DNA of 64,000 nucleotides. Origin: Galeruca laticollis (taxonomy: Eukaryota > Arthropoda > Insecta > Coleoptera > Chrysomelidae). The notes below the pieces were generated by a model, which was not told where the DNA came from, did no database searches, and worked only from the letters and a program-made list of their open reading frames with translations. Where the stretch lies: positions 144,008,305 to 144,072,304 of the forward strand of contig OY998176.1 in assembly GCA_963921935.1 (NCBI GenBank), given 5' to 3'. Below, piece after piece: positions 1-10,025 of this stretch (within the stretch, counting starts at the first letter, position 1; each line of letters begins with the position of its first letter). Both the position numbers and the translations under genes were made by a program.

Positions 1-906
1 ATTGAAAAATCACTCGAAAACATAGGCCTTCAATTAGCCTCCCCTGTCTCATTTTTGAAGTGTGGTGTACCAGATGACAACTATGCACACATTATGAGTT
101 TCCGAAGAATGACTTTTGTTTTACCAGATTCAGATAATTTTTCCTTGCAAACGTCTCTCTTAATACCACATGATAATACTCCTTATAGAATTTTCATCTC
201 CACTGACAAACTGTAATGTTTTCTGTGCAAACAACCCGGCCATACTGCCGAGGCTTGTACTAACCCTCCCAGTAATCCTTTCCAAAATCCATCACTGCAA
301 ACAAACGATTCACTCCCAATGTCTTCCCCAGTGATCGCATCTGAAATTTCAACTCCTATTGATGATCAAACTAATACAAAATCAACGGACCAAGGACAAC
401 TCCCCAATCTCGACTGTTTAACTCATGGTCAAAAAAGAGTCCTCGGCCAGCAACACGGAAACTCCTCCTCAACTTTCCCCCTCTTCAACGTCCACAGGAA
501 ACCAAATGCCTCCCCCATCATTTACATTATCCCAAAATATACCTATGCCTACTTTAAAAAAAAACCTAAAACATCTCCCAAAGAAGATTCCAAACTGACA
601 ACCATTATCAATACTGCAGTACACGATCTCTTTAAAAATAAACCGACTGATCTCATTCTCACTCAAACCCAACTGACTGCCTTCCTAGAAAATTCATTTG
701 GCACCTCAGACCCATTCAACGAAGCTCTTTCCTTTACTACAAATATTCAAGGACTTCTAAACGATTTATCTCTCCTACGCTCCAAAACCAAAGAACGATC
801 CCTTAAAAATCGTATCTCGAGAATTCAAAACAAAATAAAACATCAACTTAATGCTGAAGATACATCCGATGATAAAAGCAGCTGTACAACTGAAAATCTA
901 ACTTAA
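1..906 (+). pseudogene. Non-LTR retrotransposon ORF1 (Gag-like nucleic-acid-binding protein), 3' part
   Basis: Frame 1 reads as protein from the window edge to a stop at 904-906, with one in-frame TAA at 214-216. Directly after that stop is a zinc knuckle, CFLCKQPGHTAEAC (C-x2-C-x4-H-x4-C), at about 217-258. The segment before it resembles the pre-knuckle region of jockey-type ORF1 proteins, and the remainder is Ser/Thr/Pro-rich and then basic. ORF1 proteins of this kind coat element RNA during retrotransposition. No ORF2 follows: from about 907 the sequence is a Tigger transposase on the other strand, so the element is cut at that junction. The family is inferred from the knuckle and its context. 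The start of the gene lies outside the window. Confidence 0.7.
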
Positions 907-1869
907 TGGACCCAAGCAACCTCGATCTAGCGGTTTTAGTAAGTCAGTAGAATGAGCAGGTAGCTTCAGTAATGTCACGTTCTCTCTAATGGCTAGTTCT
1001 ATGGTATGTTTATCCAAATGTGTCAAATGTGCATCTAAGAGAATCAAGAGTGGTCTATGCCTTACAATTGTGCAAAACTTGGCAACCCATTCATTGAAAA
1101 TAAGGGTTGTCATCCAACCTTTTTCGGAAACACCATACATCGTATTATCTAATTCGTTGTTACCTTTCCAGGAGCTCCACAGATTTTGGCCTTGAAATAT
1201 TATCAATGAAGGTAAAGAACACCCGCTTGCTGATATACACGCCATTACAGTCACGTTCTCCTTTCCGGATCCTTCAATATTCCCATGTACCTTTTGTCCT
1301 TCATCACTTGTGACGATATAATATTTATGTTCTTAATGCATTTTTCAAGTTTATGATAAAACGAACAAATAATAAATGGATCATTAGTGGCTAAACGTCG
1401 TGACATTTCAAGTTGTTTCATTTTTTTCTGACTAATACGATTTCTTCTGCAAAAATCTCTAAGCGAGTCATCGCCTGGGCGCCCATCTTTGAAACCCATG
1501 TTAAGGTTATTTTCTTGAAGGTATGTTTGCACGGCATTTTTAACCTCTTGCTTAGTTAGTTCGAACCCCCACTGAGCCATTGCTATTAATTTTGAAGCTA
1601 AATCTTGTTCGACCTCGATAACGATGTTTTTCGCCCTTGTTTTGTTGAATTCTTTTTATTCATATAGCGACTCAGTTTCGACTATGGAAGGCATTGGCTG
1701 CAACGCTTACAGAAAAACTCTCAGTTCTCACTAACTTTGCTGCTTTATCGAGATCTTCCTTTGTATACTTCTTCGGCTTGGGTATATATTTCTTTAGTAT
1801 GTTGATTTTGTAAATAAAAGCTAAAAAATTATCAAAATGTGTCTCATATTTAGACCTGTGCTGTCTCAT
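905..1869 (-). pseudogene. Tigger/pogo-type DDE transposase remnant 1
   Basis: Read on the minus strand, three blocks join into one pogo/Tigger (CENP-B-like) transposase. The first (1869-1672) has the N-terminal helix-turn-helix style opening YTKEDLDKAAKLV. The second (1580-1251) has the central EVKNAVQTYLQENN...DFCRRN region. The third (1254-898) is the catalytic core, with MACISASG, LLDAHLTH (a catalytic Asp) and LPAHSTDLLKPLD (third acidic residue). Frame changes separate the blocks. The gene runs directly into the ORF1 fragment at about 905, so its C-terminus is missing. The transposase would excise and insert a DNA element at TA sites; this copy is dead. Confidence 0.8.
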
Positions 1870-2275
1870 TTTTACCTCAAAGCGTGTTTAAAAATATACC
1901 TCTCCACGAAAAACGTGCTCACTCGAAAACTGATTAATTGGAACTGAAATGCAATTGCACACGTTGCAAGGGTAATAGCATCAGAGCGCGAAGACACTTT
2001 AACCGAACCTCTCCGACCGACATACGAACTTGCACAACAAAAATTCAAAAGCCGGTTTTAAAAGATTTAAATCGCAAACGAAGCGATAGATTTTGTAATT
2101 TTAATTTTGACGTAATTTGTTTCCGAAAAATGAAATAAATTGTAGGGATGATGTTTTTATAAGTGTTGCTATATATTTATAACAAGAAACAAGATTGGAA
2201 TTAAGCAATTAGCAATTTTATTTGAGAGTCTCATTTTTCACCTAAATATTGCGTGTTTCATATTCACCCCACTTG
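1870..2275. other. Tigger 1 flank and probable element end
   Basis: No coding region. This is the upstream flank of the minus-strand Tigger gene. It ends at about 2245-2272 with a motif that reads GGGGTGAATATGAAACAC on the minus strand. A similar CTATTCACCCC occurs near 31371, downstream of Tigger remnant 2. I take this as a probable terminal-repeat end, by analogy only; no matching partner end or TA duplication was found. Confidence 0.35.
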
Positions 2276-3065
2276 ACCCTAACTCATTACTTTTGTAACA
2301 GTCATATGTATTAGTTTTTAATAATTTGATTACAGATACATCTTAAGGTTTGACCAGTCCCTTATCACATGGCTTTTTGCGTTCGTAAGGCCCATTCTTG
2401 GCTATTTCACGTAAAGTTGTCAGGGGAACTTATGTTAAATCATATACTGCTTGCATAAATTATGTTTCTTCATCGAAACCAAACTTTTCCGTAGATTCTT
2501 ATACACATTGAAACATATGTACTGTGCTTCCAATTTTAAATGTCGTCGAACCCTGCTTTCACTTTCATCGCAAATATATAAATTTTCGTCGTTGTTGCAC
2601 ACAATATTTAGGACCGAACTCGATATTTCCCATTGTAACTTTTTAATTTTTATCTAAAAATATAATTGCTATTCTTATCCAAATTTCTCAGAAAATACTA
2701 CACTCTTTCTTGATATCAGACTACCAACTAAAAAGTAGATACCTGTGCTCTTATAAAAAACGCACTCTCAAAAATATTAGTTATAGTTCAGTCAATGATG
2801 TGAAAAATAATAAGTTATTTGAAATTTATATTTCTAGTTCTTTTTAATAAAACGAGATATAAGGTAGTGTTAATTGTCTGATGTTATGTTTAAGATGTAC
2901 TTTGTTCTATACATTAACGCTAAGTATCTTAAAAAGTAAGGTGGCGCTCCATAATTGCAGGTTAAAAATAATCCTTAGATAGTCGATAAATGTATTTAAT
3001 AATTATAAAATTATTAAATACCTTTTAACGAAAAAGACTGTCCATCTCGAATGTAGTCTGTAGGT
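2276..3065. other. AT-rich spacer
   Basis: No gene, convincing repeat or RNA structure seen. Short open frames here have no coding character. Confidence 0.5.
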
Positions 3066-3134
3066 AAATAGCAGTAAGTAAAACCCAAAATCCGTACTAC
3101 AGAATATAGTAATAAAATATGGAGGGGGCAACTA

Positions 3135-3166
3135 GTTTCGGCTCACTGAGCCATCATTAGGCCTGT
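3135..3166 (-). ncRNA. Decayed hammerhead-like motif in PLE-1 left arm
   Basis: On the minus strand the order is CTAATGA, then T, a perfect 5-bp stem GGCTC/GAGCC with loop AGT, then GAAAC. This is the hammerhead layout (CUGANGA, stem II, GAAA), but the invariant G5 is A, so self-cleavage is not expected. It is the position where PLE ribozymes are known to lie. Confidence 0.5.
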
Positions 3167-3199
3167 AAAAGGTATTAAAAGATAGAAAAAGATCAGAAT

Positions 3200-3385
3200 A
3201 CACAATATATCGAATTATATGATTTTAATTTTCAGGATGTCAAACTTTTACATCAGTGTGTGAAGGGTATTCGACTCAACATTTTAGAGATGTCTGAAAT
3301 ACGTCGCATATATAACGATCCTTCGATCTTATGTTTGAACGAACAATTACAACATTTAGAAAACTTTTTATTCCTTAATTTTTAG
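3200..3385 (+). pseudogene. PLE-1 protein C-terminus (end of GIY-YIG region)
   Basis: This short frame ends at TAG 3383-3385 and contains KLLHQCVKGIRLNILEMSEI. It matches the layout of the residues after the GIY-YIG domain in PLE proteins, as seen in the intact tail of PLE-3a at 29880-29985 (LEVLHICDKTQELDFLEELE). The RT and most of the nuclease are missing. The assignment rests on this alignment and on the flanking inverted ends. Confidence 0.55.
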
Positions 3386-4165
3386 AGATCTTAGTTTGAT
3401 AACACATCATTTATTTGTTTATCAAACAACTTCAGTAACGTTCTGTCTTCTTTTACAATTACTGTCATTTTACTGATTCTGCTTTTATACTGATAAATAC
3501 CTACTTCATATTTCAGACAGTCACAATTATTTTGTACTTATGATGTATTTTTGTTATTGATTTTTATAACGCTATGTTAAAATTGTTATTTCTTTTCAAG
3601 GTTTTCATTTCATAAATTTTAACTTAGGTATGTCCCGACTTATTTAAATAATTTGGCCTTTCATGTTTATTCTTCTTTTTGTTAATTATCATGGCTTTGT
3701 TTCTAGTTTTGACGATTACTGATGATTACTGATTGGATATTGTTAAGACTTTGTGCCCTGACATTATACTGTATTTAGATAATTTCTTTACATGATTGTT
3801 AACATGTTTCATTCATCTCTGTTTTGTAAGATTTTCATTTTGTTATTTAAGGCTGTCATTGGTCCTTGTCATTTGTCAGTTTTCCAACCATCTTGTCTTA
3901 TTTGGGATTTACTGAGTCACTGCGTACAAATTACAATAATAGACTTTCAGCTTCCAGTTTTGTTTTCTTTTCTTTCCTTCATTTTCTTTTATACATTGAC
4001 TTTATTTTACGTCTTTTCTTAATGTTGTCCTGTTTTGTTCAATTTTTTATTGCTTGATGTTTTACATAGTTATGAAAAGTTGTGCACCGAAACTAGTTGC
4101 CCTTTCATATTTTATTAATATAATCTGTAGTACGGATTTTGGGTTTTACTTATTGCTATTTTAAA

Positions 4166-4819
4166 AGATAATTTGAGTAGAGATTCCACAAAGTAAGGGT
4201 CGAAACAGTACATTTTTATGTTCAGCCAATAATAATTCGGTCCTGCATCCCATCATCATTAAACCGACTACACATGACCTTATCGGGGTATGAGTTGAAT
4301 CATTGTCCCTCTAACACATAATATTATATTATCAGGAGATAACGTTATCGGAAGATAATAACTTCGTTTAGGAGAAATGTATCATATCTACGTTTGCTAC
4401 ATTAACTTAAGGCGCGTTCTCTCGAGTCACGGGTCGAATTTTGTTGATCGATTAATTGATCAACAAAAGTTTAATCAAAATAATCGTGAAAAGGTTTGTT
4501 GCAACGTAACTGATCAACTCTTTAATAGATTGATTCAATCAAACTTTATCCTTCAATAAGTTGTATCGATTGGAAATTCGAAACCTGCTTCAAGCGTGTG
4601 AACCTCACAGTCAAGTATTTTATCGAAAATATCATTGCCTTTGCAACAAAAATATAGGAACAAGGATGCCAGGGAAGATGCATTAAAGTATAAAAGAAAT
4701 GGGTATTACTGGACTTACTACAGCTGATGTAAATCAAGATGATCAGAACAATGTGCAAAAAAAGAACATTCACTGCTATGTAAATCAAGAAAAGGAGAAC
4801 GAGAACAAAGTAAGTTTGT
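4166..4819. other. Non-coding spacer with a dispersed repeat
   Basis: No gene seen. At 4175-4212 a sequence beginning GAGTAGAGATTCCACAAAGT closely matches 48145-48178, next to an LTR fragment there, so it is probably a retroelement scrap. A local palindrome, GATCGATTAATTGATC, sits at about 4446-4461. Confidence 0.4.
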
Positions 4820-5205
4820 GTGTGAAAGCTCTTTAAGTTCTCAGACATCCGACTTTGTTTGAATGGTATGACAAATACAAGAGAAACCTGGTACATGGAA
4901 ACAAAATGGAAAATGAATCAGCTGTGGCCAGATATCCTAGAATTATATTCAACTTAATGTGTGGTAGTAAAACGTGCTGAACTTTCACGAGGAGTTCATC
5001 AAATTGCTCCTCCAATAGTCTCAGATGATTCCTGTATTCCTATTTATCTTCTAATGCTACTTCTTTAACGAGCATTCTGATGTTCCAAACTGATTTCGTC
5101 TTATAATCCAATGTCTCGCCCAAAATCATGCGTCTCATGTTTTTTTCATGTCATAAAAAACGTTTAGCTCTTTTTCTAACACATTCACCAACTAAAGCAT
5201 TCCAT
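4820..5205 (-). pseudogene. Harbinger (HARBI1-like) transposase N-terminal remnant
   Basis: The minus-strand translation gives, across stops and a frame change, KEVALEDK..EYRNHLRL, EEQFDELLVKV and LGYLATADSFSILF. These follow the order found near the N-terminus of Harbinger nucleases (…YRNFLRM.PEQFDELL…, then LRYLATGDSF…). The following frame, at 4896-4840 (MYQVSLVFVIPF), could be the next helix. No catalytic DDE residues are recognisable downstream. It is unrelated in sequence to the two Harbingers at 49-54.5 kb. Confidence 0.5.
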
Positions 5206-5752
5206 GCCATTTTAATAGTAGAACTGGTGTGAAGTTGAAGTAATAATAAACTCGGGCCCGTGCGAACGGAGGTTAACCCTATTTTCGCGGAAATATATTT
5301 TTTAAAATAACCAATTCACGGATCTGCTCATTATTATAGACTCATCTTTTGTAAACAATTACATCGATGTCCAGTACGATCTTGGTGTTGCGTTTATAAT
5401 TTTGAAATTTTCATTGTTGTATGTATTAATTATTTTGTTATGTCGTTTATTCGATCTACGTAATTCGGAAGCTTTTTTTCGAAACGTTTGTATACCTATT
5501 AACGTTGTAAAAACGAAACCTTCCAATTTCATACTAGAATTTCGATAAACGAACAAAATAAACAATGTAGATTGCAAATAACTACTCTGAAATTTAGCTA
5601 CTGGTGTAGATTAACTAGATTATTGGAGTGAACCGTTGTGTTTGTCGTTCAACGATACACCAAGGGCTTTGTTGTTGTTTTTCTTCGATTAGGTTTTTGG
5701 AAAGAAAGAATTTTAAGTAACGTTTAATAAAAACACTTAAATACAACAATAT
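5206..5752. other. AT-rich spacer before Gypsy copy A
   Basis: Nothing recognisable. Open frames on the minus strand here look random. Confidence 0.45.
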
Positions 5753-5956
5753 TGTTACGAAATCGCACGCTGATGTAGTCGTTGAATCCGACTCTGCTAA
5801 GCCATGTATGAAAGCTAAAATTTTGGCGAGCACGCAGGGATTTCTCCGAACTGTTTACAAACAATTTTTTGTGTGACTATTCTTATCCAGAAAATTCCAG
5901 AGAGGCGATTGTTTTTGTGAGCCGCAATACTAGAAGGTTCAAGAAAAAAGGGCACT

Positions 5957-5967
5957 TATATATAAAG
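5957..5967 (+). promoter_or_regulatory. TATA-like element in LTR A
   Basis: TATATATAAAG matches by alignment TATATAAG at 16400-16407 in LTR B. Both are followed by a conserved GGAGTTAGTT or AGAGTTAGTT block. This is the expected place for the U3 promoter. Confidence 0.45.
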
Positions 5968-6170
5968 AATACCGACCAGCGGGAGGAGTTAGTTTTGTAA
6001 TGTGATCTCGTGAGATAAACAGTAAACAAGTAAATATAAATTAAGTCTAATTAAATGGCTAAGTAGTGAAAGTGAATATACTGTGTATCTAGTATAAATT
6101 AGTGAATAGTTTAGTGAATAAATAAATTAAGTGAGTAGACATACCGTGTGTATAAATTGGTCCCACCCGT

Positions 6171-6585
6171 CGTAATAAGAACTTTTTTCTACTTCCATTA
6201 CTAAAACCTCATTTTAAACACGGGTCTGACATACACAAAACGACTCTTTAAACACTAGCGTTTAAAACGCGAAAGGTCACATCTCGTTTAACTTTTGTTT
6301 TTTAAACGTTAAATCAAGTGTATATTTTGTATGTTAATTTTCACGTTCTGTGTTGTTGTCATTTCATTTGTCAGTCAGCCGTCAGCCATCGTCCGTCATG
6401 TTATGAATATAACTAAAATATAATATAATTATTTCCTTCCTGCGGGCGAAGAAAAAGTATAGTAAGCACCTCGTGTTAAAAACGTCTTTAGTCACTCATT
6501 TCACAAGGCACTCGTTCCGCTTCGCTTCACTCGTGCTTAGTAAAACTCGTGACTGAAGTAAACTTTTGACACTTGGTATTTAATA
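6171..6585. mobile_element. Insertion within LTR A (MITE- or SINE-like)
   Basis: It is absent from LTR B. There is no coding frame. The right part (6490-6556) is a strong imperfect hairpin region in which GTCACTCATTTCACAAGGCA pairs loosely with ...AAAACTCGTGACTG. No clear target duplication was found, so the class is open. Confidence 0.45.
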
Positions 6586-6659
6586 TACTATTAAATAAAT
6601 TGGAAAAACATTAAAATAGTGTCAGGTGTGGGGTAATATAATAAAATAGCTACGTAAAA

Positions 6660-7992
6660 ATGGCCAAGAGACTAAGTGACCTGAGCGTGACAGAGCTAAT
6701 GGCAGAATTGGAAAATCGTGAGTTCGAAACGTCCGGTAAGAAAAGTGAATTAGTAGAAAGACTTAAAGAGTCACAGGAAAATGACGGCTTTGATCCAGAA
6801 ACATGTTTATTCAATGACGAGGCCTCCACTTTAATTTCGTCAATTTCTGCCATGGAAGAGAAGATTTCAGCGAATGTGAATAACGATATTTCTGCTATAA
6901 AGAACGATTTTTCTGCTATGGAAGACAAGATTTCAACTAATGTGAAGAACGATATTACTGCTATAAAGATCGATATTTCCACTATGAAGAACGACATTTC
7001 TGCCGATATCTCATCGTTGAAAAATGACATTGCTGCTGACGCCGAGAATAGAATTTCGTCTCTAAAATCGGACATTGACGATAAGATGACAACGACGGAC
7101 GAGAAAATCGAGAATAAGATGACAACGATGAACGAGACAATAAAATCAGACATTGAAAATAAGATGACAACGATAGACGAGAAAATCAAGGAGTTAGAGA
7201 GAAATATGGCAGATTTAAGAACACAAGACACGCCAGCAGAAGAAAAGAAGATTGAACATATAAAACCCTGCATGTCAGAAATAAACTCCAGGATAGAAGG
7301 TATTGGCAGTTTTGCCCGAGTCAAGGCCCCAACGTTCGACGGAAAGACGTCATGGACCAATTACGTAAAACAGTTTGAGGCAGCCGCTAGAGTGAATAAT
7401 TGGTCCGATAGGGAGAAGGCAGTAAACTTAACCATCGCGCTTCGGGAAGATGCCTTAGATATACTTCAGACGATAACTCTGGAAGAAACGGATGATTCTG
7501 AGCAGCTGAAGAGGTTGGACATGCGATACGGTCACGAACATTTGTACCAATCCCAGCTGAAAACCCGAAGGCAGAAACGTGGAGGCAGAGTATGAAGTGG
7601 ATATTGCCCGACTAATTCGATTCGCTTATCCATCAGCACCAGAGAACATGACGGAATGTCTGGACATCCAGGCATTTATTGATGGCTTACACGACCCCGA
7701 TATGCAGAGGACGCTACGTTAAGCCCATCCCAAAACATTGGTTGATGCATTGACAGCTGCTATAAAATATGTAGCAACAACGAAGGCTTCGGGTTATAAC
7801 AAAGTTAGGACCATGCGAGATGAAGGCGACGAGGACAGATTTGACCAGATCGTCAATTTGATCAAAAGTATGATTGACAAGAAGCCGAGAAATATCAGAT
7901 GCTGGAATTGTGGCGATCTAGGGCATTTACGCAGTTCGTGTAAGCACCCCAGGACACCTGCAAACCAAGAACCCCAGTCACAGGTAAACTAG
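6660..7992 (+). pseudogene. gag: Gypsy copy A Gag (SAP domain, coiled coil, CCHC knuckle)
   Basis: The ATG at 6660 follows the LTR and leader, as in copy B. Residues about 7-40 (LSVTELMAELE...TSGKKSELVERLK) fit a SAP DNA-binding motif, unusual in Gag. Residues 60-180 are a long run of heptad-like repeats (KNDISA, ENKMTTMDEKI) forming a coiled coil. The capsid-like part follows (RVKAPTFDGKTSWTNYVKQF). The first frame stops at 7595 after a frameshift, and another stop lies near 7722. The knuckle CWNCGDLGHLRSSC is at about 7900-7941, and the frame ends at 7992. Gag packages the element RNA; the SAP motif hints at chromatin or nuclear-matrix contact. Confidence 0.8.
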
Positions 7993-7995
7993 AAC

Positions 7996-8705
7996 GGGTC
8001 GGCTACGAGGGGGCAGCACCGACCCATGATTATTCCAAAGACCCTCTCATACTGATAGCTTCTCTCAGATCTCGCAACGACAGTGTATATGTAGATGGCG
8101 AAGTGAATGGCAAGAAATATACTCTGCTGATAGACACTGGAGCAACTAGAACCATTATACGACCAGAGATAATAAACTCCAGGAAGAAGCTTTTACCAAC
8201 GAGACTGCGACTGCGGACCGTCATAGGTGAGAGTGCCATCGTTCCCGGGGAGGCACAAATTCAATTGGGAATTGGCGAAGAAAAGTTCACGCATACGGTA
8301 ATCGTAGCTGACATTGAGGAAGTGATTTTGGGAATGGTCGTAATGAATCTACATGATTTCCAATTGGACTTCAGAAACAGAACCAATATAGTGGGTCCCG
8401 GAGAGGTATTCCTTCATCCATATGAAGACAGCGCAGTGTTGGCAGCTGTACAACGACGAAGAGGTTGGCAAAGGAGTACTAATTGGAGAAGGATTGGTTA
8501 CGTCGGAAAAGGAGATCCTAGTACGATTGATAAACGTGAACGATTACCAAATTACCATCAAGAAGGCAACCAAGATTGGATCCTGCGTACCAGTGACGTC
8601 TATAGTTCGCCAAACAACGGCAACTTACAATTCCAATACCAGATTCGAACAGATTTTATCAGTAGCTGGTGAATCCTTAAATCAAGCTGAGAAGAGGAAA
8701 ATTTG
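7996..8705 (+). pseudogene. pol: Gypsy copy A protease and linker to RT
   Basis: The aspartic protease is recognised by LLIDTGATRTII at about 8130-8160, the DTGA active site, with VILGMVVM (the usual ILGxD/N region) further on. The open frame starts at 8103, but homologous sequence reads from about 8000. After about 8430 the reading continues in another frame (8422-8706), so a frameshift separates protease from RT. The protease would process the Gag-Pol polyprotein. Confidence 0.75.
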
Positions 8706-9235
8706 AGGATTTCTCTTGCAGTATCGAGACCTATTTGTATCAAAAGGAGGGAAGGCTGGTAGAACATCAGCCGTCAAACACAAAATCGATACTGGTAATG
8801 CCAAGCCAATTAGGCAATCAGCGCGAAGATACTTTGGCCGGCATCAAACTGTTTTCCACCTTGGACCTGAAGTCTGGTTATTGGCAAGTAGAAATGGACC
8901 CAGAAGACAAAGAGAAGACTGCTTTTACCACCGGATCTGGATTATGGCAATTCCGCGTCATGCCATTCGGGCTCTCTAATGCGCCCGCGACATTTGAAAG
9001 ACTCATAGAAAATGTCTTGAGAGGGCTGTCTTGGAGGACATGCCTGGTATTTGGACGACGTCGTAGTACTGGGGAAGACTCCAAGCTGCCCAGCTCATAT
9101 TAAACCCGAAGGAATGTCAGCTATTCCAAAACCGAGTCAACTATCTAGGTCATATAGTAGAGCAATGTAGGACTGGCGGTGGATCCTGAGAAAATTGCTT
9201 CCATTCGGCAATGGCCGCAACCAACCGACAAACAT
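8706..9235 (+). pseudogene. pol: Gypsy copy A reverse transcriptase, internally deleted
   Basis: RT motifs are present as FSTLDLKSGYWQVEM, TAFTTGSGLWQFRVMPFGL and NAPATFERL. The YLDD catalytic box is intact as a word (YLDDVVVLGK at about 9048-9077) but is one frame away from the preceding text. Compared with Gypsy RTs, the fingers region between RQSARR (about 8830) and TLAGIKLF (8838) is missing, roughly 80 residues. The copy therefore cannot encode active RT. The region ends QWPQPTDK just before a small foreign insertion. Confidence 0.8.
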
Positions 9236-9240
9236 CTAAT

Positions 9241-9369
9241 TAGGATTTTAAATGAAACTCACTGTTTCTAGCTAATTCCACAATATAATGAAAAATGTTT
9301 AAAATTCTAAAAAATTGACAATTGTTTCGATAACTAAATAGCTAGAAACAGTGAGATTCATTTAAAACA
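9241..9369 (-). mobile_element. 129-bp PLE-derived foldback insertion inside Gypsy copy A
   Basis: It is flanked by a perfect 5-bp direct repeat, CTAAT (9236-9240 and 9370-9374). The arms 9246-9274 and 9339-9367 are inverted repeats (AAACTCACTGTTTCTAGCTA in the left arm). On the minus strand the interior holds ATCGAAACAATTGTCAATTT and ATATTGTGGAATTA, both found in the termini of PLE-3 copies (30.3, 48.1 and 59.7 kb). It is a very short insertion made almost only of PLE terminal sequence in inverted arrangement. It interrupts the RT/RNase H linker. Confidence 0.7.
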
Positions 9370-9374
9370 CTAAT

Positions 9375-9880
9375 CTCTCACTCGACGCACTGAAGAAACA
9401 AGAGCTTTCCAATGGGACGAAGACTGTCAAACGGCTTTTGAAACCTAGAAGAGGCATTTAAACACGGCGCCGATATTAGGATATCCATTACCAGAGGCAG
9501 ACTTTATTCTTGACACTGAAGCATGCAACGTAGAAATTGAAGGAGTGCTCTCATAGATCCACGGAGGAAAAGATATTTAAGTAAAGTCCTCTCCAAACCA
9601 GGACGAAGCTACTGCATCACAAGAAGAGAGCTTTTGGCGGTAGTGTAGTCCGTGGAACACTTTTACCAGTATCTATATGGAAGGAAGGTCTTAATCCGGA
9701 CTGACCACGCAGCACTCAAGTGGTTAATGCAGTTCAAGAATCCCGAGGGCCAGATCGCTAGATGGATTTAACGACTTCAAGAGTACGATTTCAACATTGA
9801 GCTGGTGTGAGTCACCGAAATGCCGACTCCCTGTCCAGACGGCCGCGCCTAACAGACGGTTCCCACTGCAACAAGGCGGA
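9375..9880 (+). pseudogene. pol: Gypsy copy A RNase H region
   Basis: Fragments in several frames match a Gypsy RNase H: AFQWDEDCQTAF, ILGYPLPEADFILDTEA (first catalytic Asp context), TDHAALKWL, and VSHRNADSLSRRP-like text at about 9805-9845. Many stops and shifts make it non-functional. The tail is homologous to copy B at about 18355-18400, where it follows Gag directly. Confidence 0.7.
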
Positions 9881-10025
9881 ATCTAGGGAAATTGCTGTTT
9901 CATGAACTACAGTAGTCAATTAATAATGGTCCCCCACCAGGATCAGAGAAGATCAGGAGAATGATCCTCACCTAAAGAAGATTCGGCAATGGAAGGAAGA
10001 AAACCGGCAAACTACATGGGAAGAA

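Larger units (their letters stand above)
3066..4165 (+). mobile_element. Penelope-like element 1, 5'-truncated, with inverted terminal copies
   Basis: The two ends are an imperfect inverted repeat of about 80 bp. The left arm, 3078-3146, contains AAAACCCAAAATCCGTACTA; the right arm, 4082-4160, contains its reverse complement. Between them is the C-terminus of a PLE protein (3200-3385). PLEs commonly carry an extra inverted copy of their terminal pseudo-LTR at a truncated 5' end, which fits this layout. The left arm has a hammerhead-like motif on the minus strand. The interior after 3385 is AT-rich and non-coding. Confidence 0.65.
5753..6615 (+). repeat. 5' LTR of Gypsy copy A, with a ~415-bp internal insertion
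   Basis: It begins TGTTACGA and ends near CATTAAA, aligning with both ends of the 463-bp LTR of copy B. The alignment breaks after CCCACCCGT (6170) and resumes at about 6586, so 6171-6585 is foreign. A TATA-like TATATATAAAG lies at 5957-5967. The sequence after the LTR, AGTGTCAGGTGTGGGG, corresponds to copy B's putative primer-binding site, which starts with TGG. Confidence 0.75.

Noticed and set aside
3792..4057. Two overlapping hydrophobic frames
   Set aside because: They lie in the non-coding T-rich interior of PLE-1; Phe/Leu bias follows from base composition.
4546..4896. 116-residue frame resembling a membrane protein
   Set aside because: Only its first 20 residues align with a Harbinger order; the rest is Leu/Ile/Phe-rich because of AT-rich sequence. 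No support as a separate gene.
6650..7360. 236-residue minus-strand frame rich in FFS/ISF repeats
   Set aside because: It is the complement of the Gag coiled-coil repeats (KNDISA, MDEKI). The same shadow appears at 16789-17391. Hydrophobic repeats result from the codons on the other strand.
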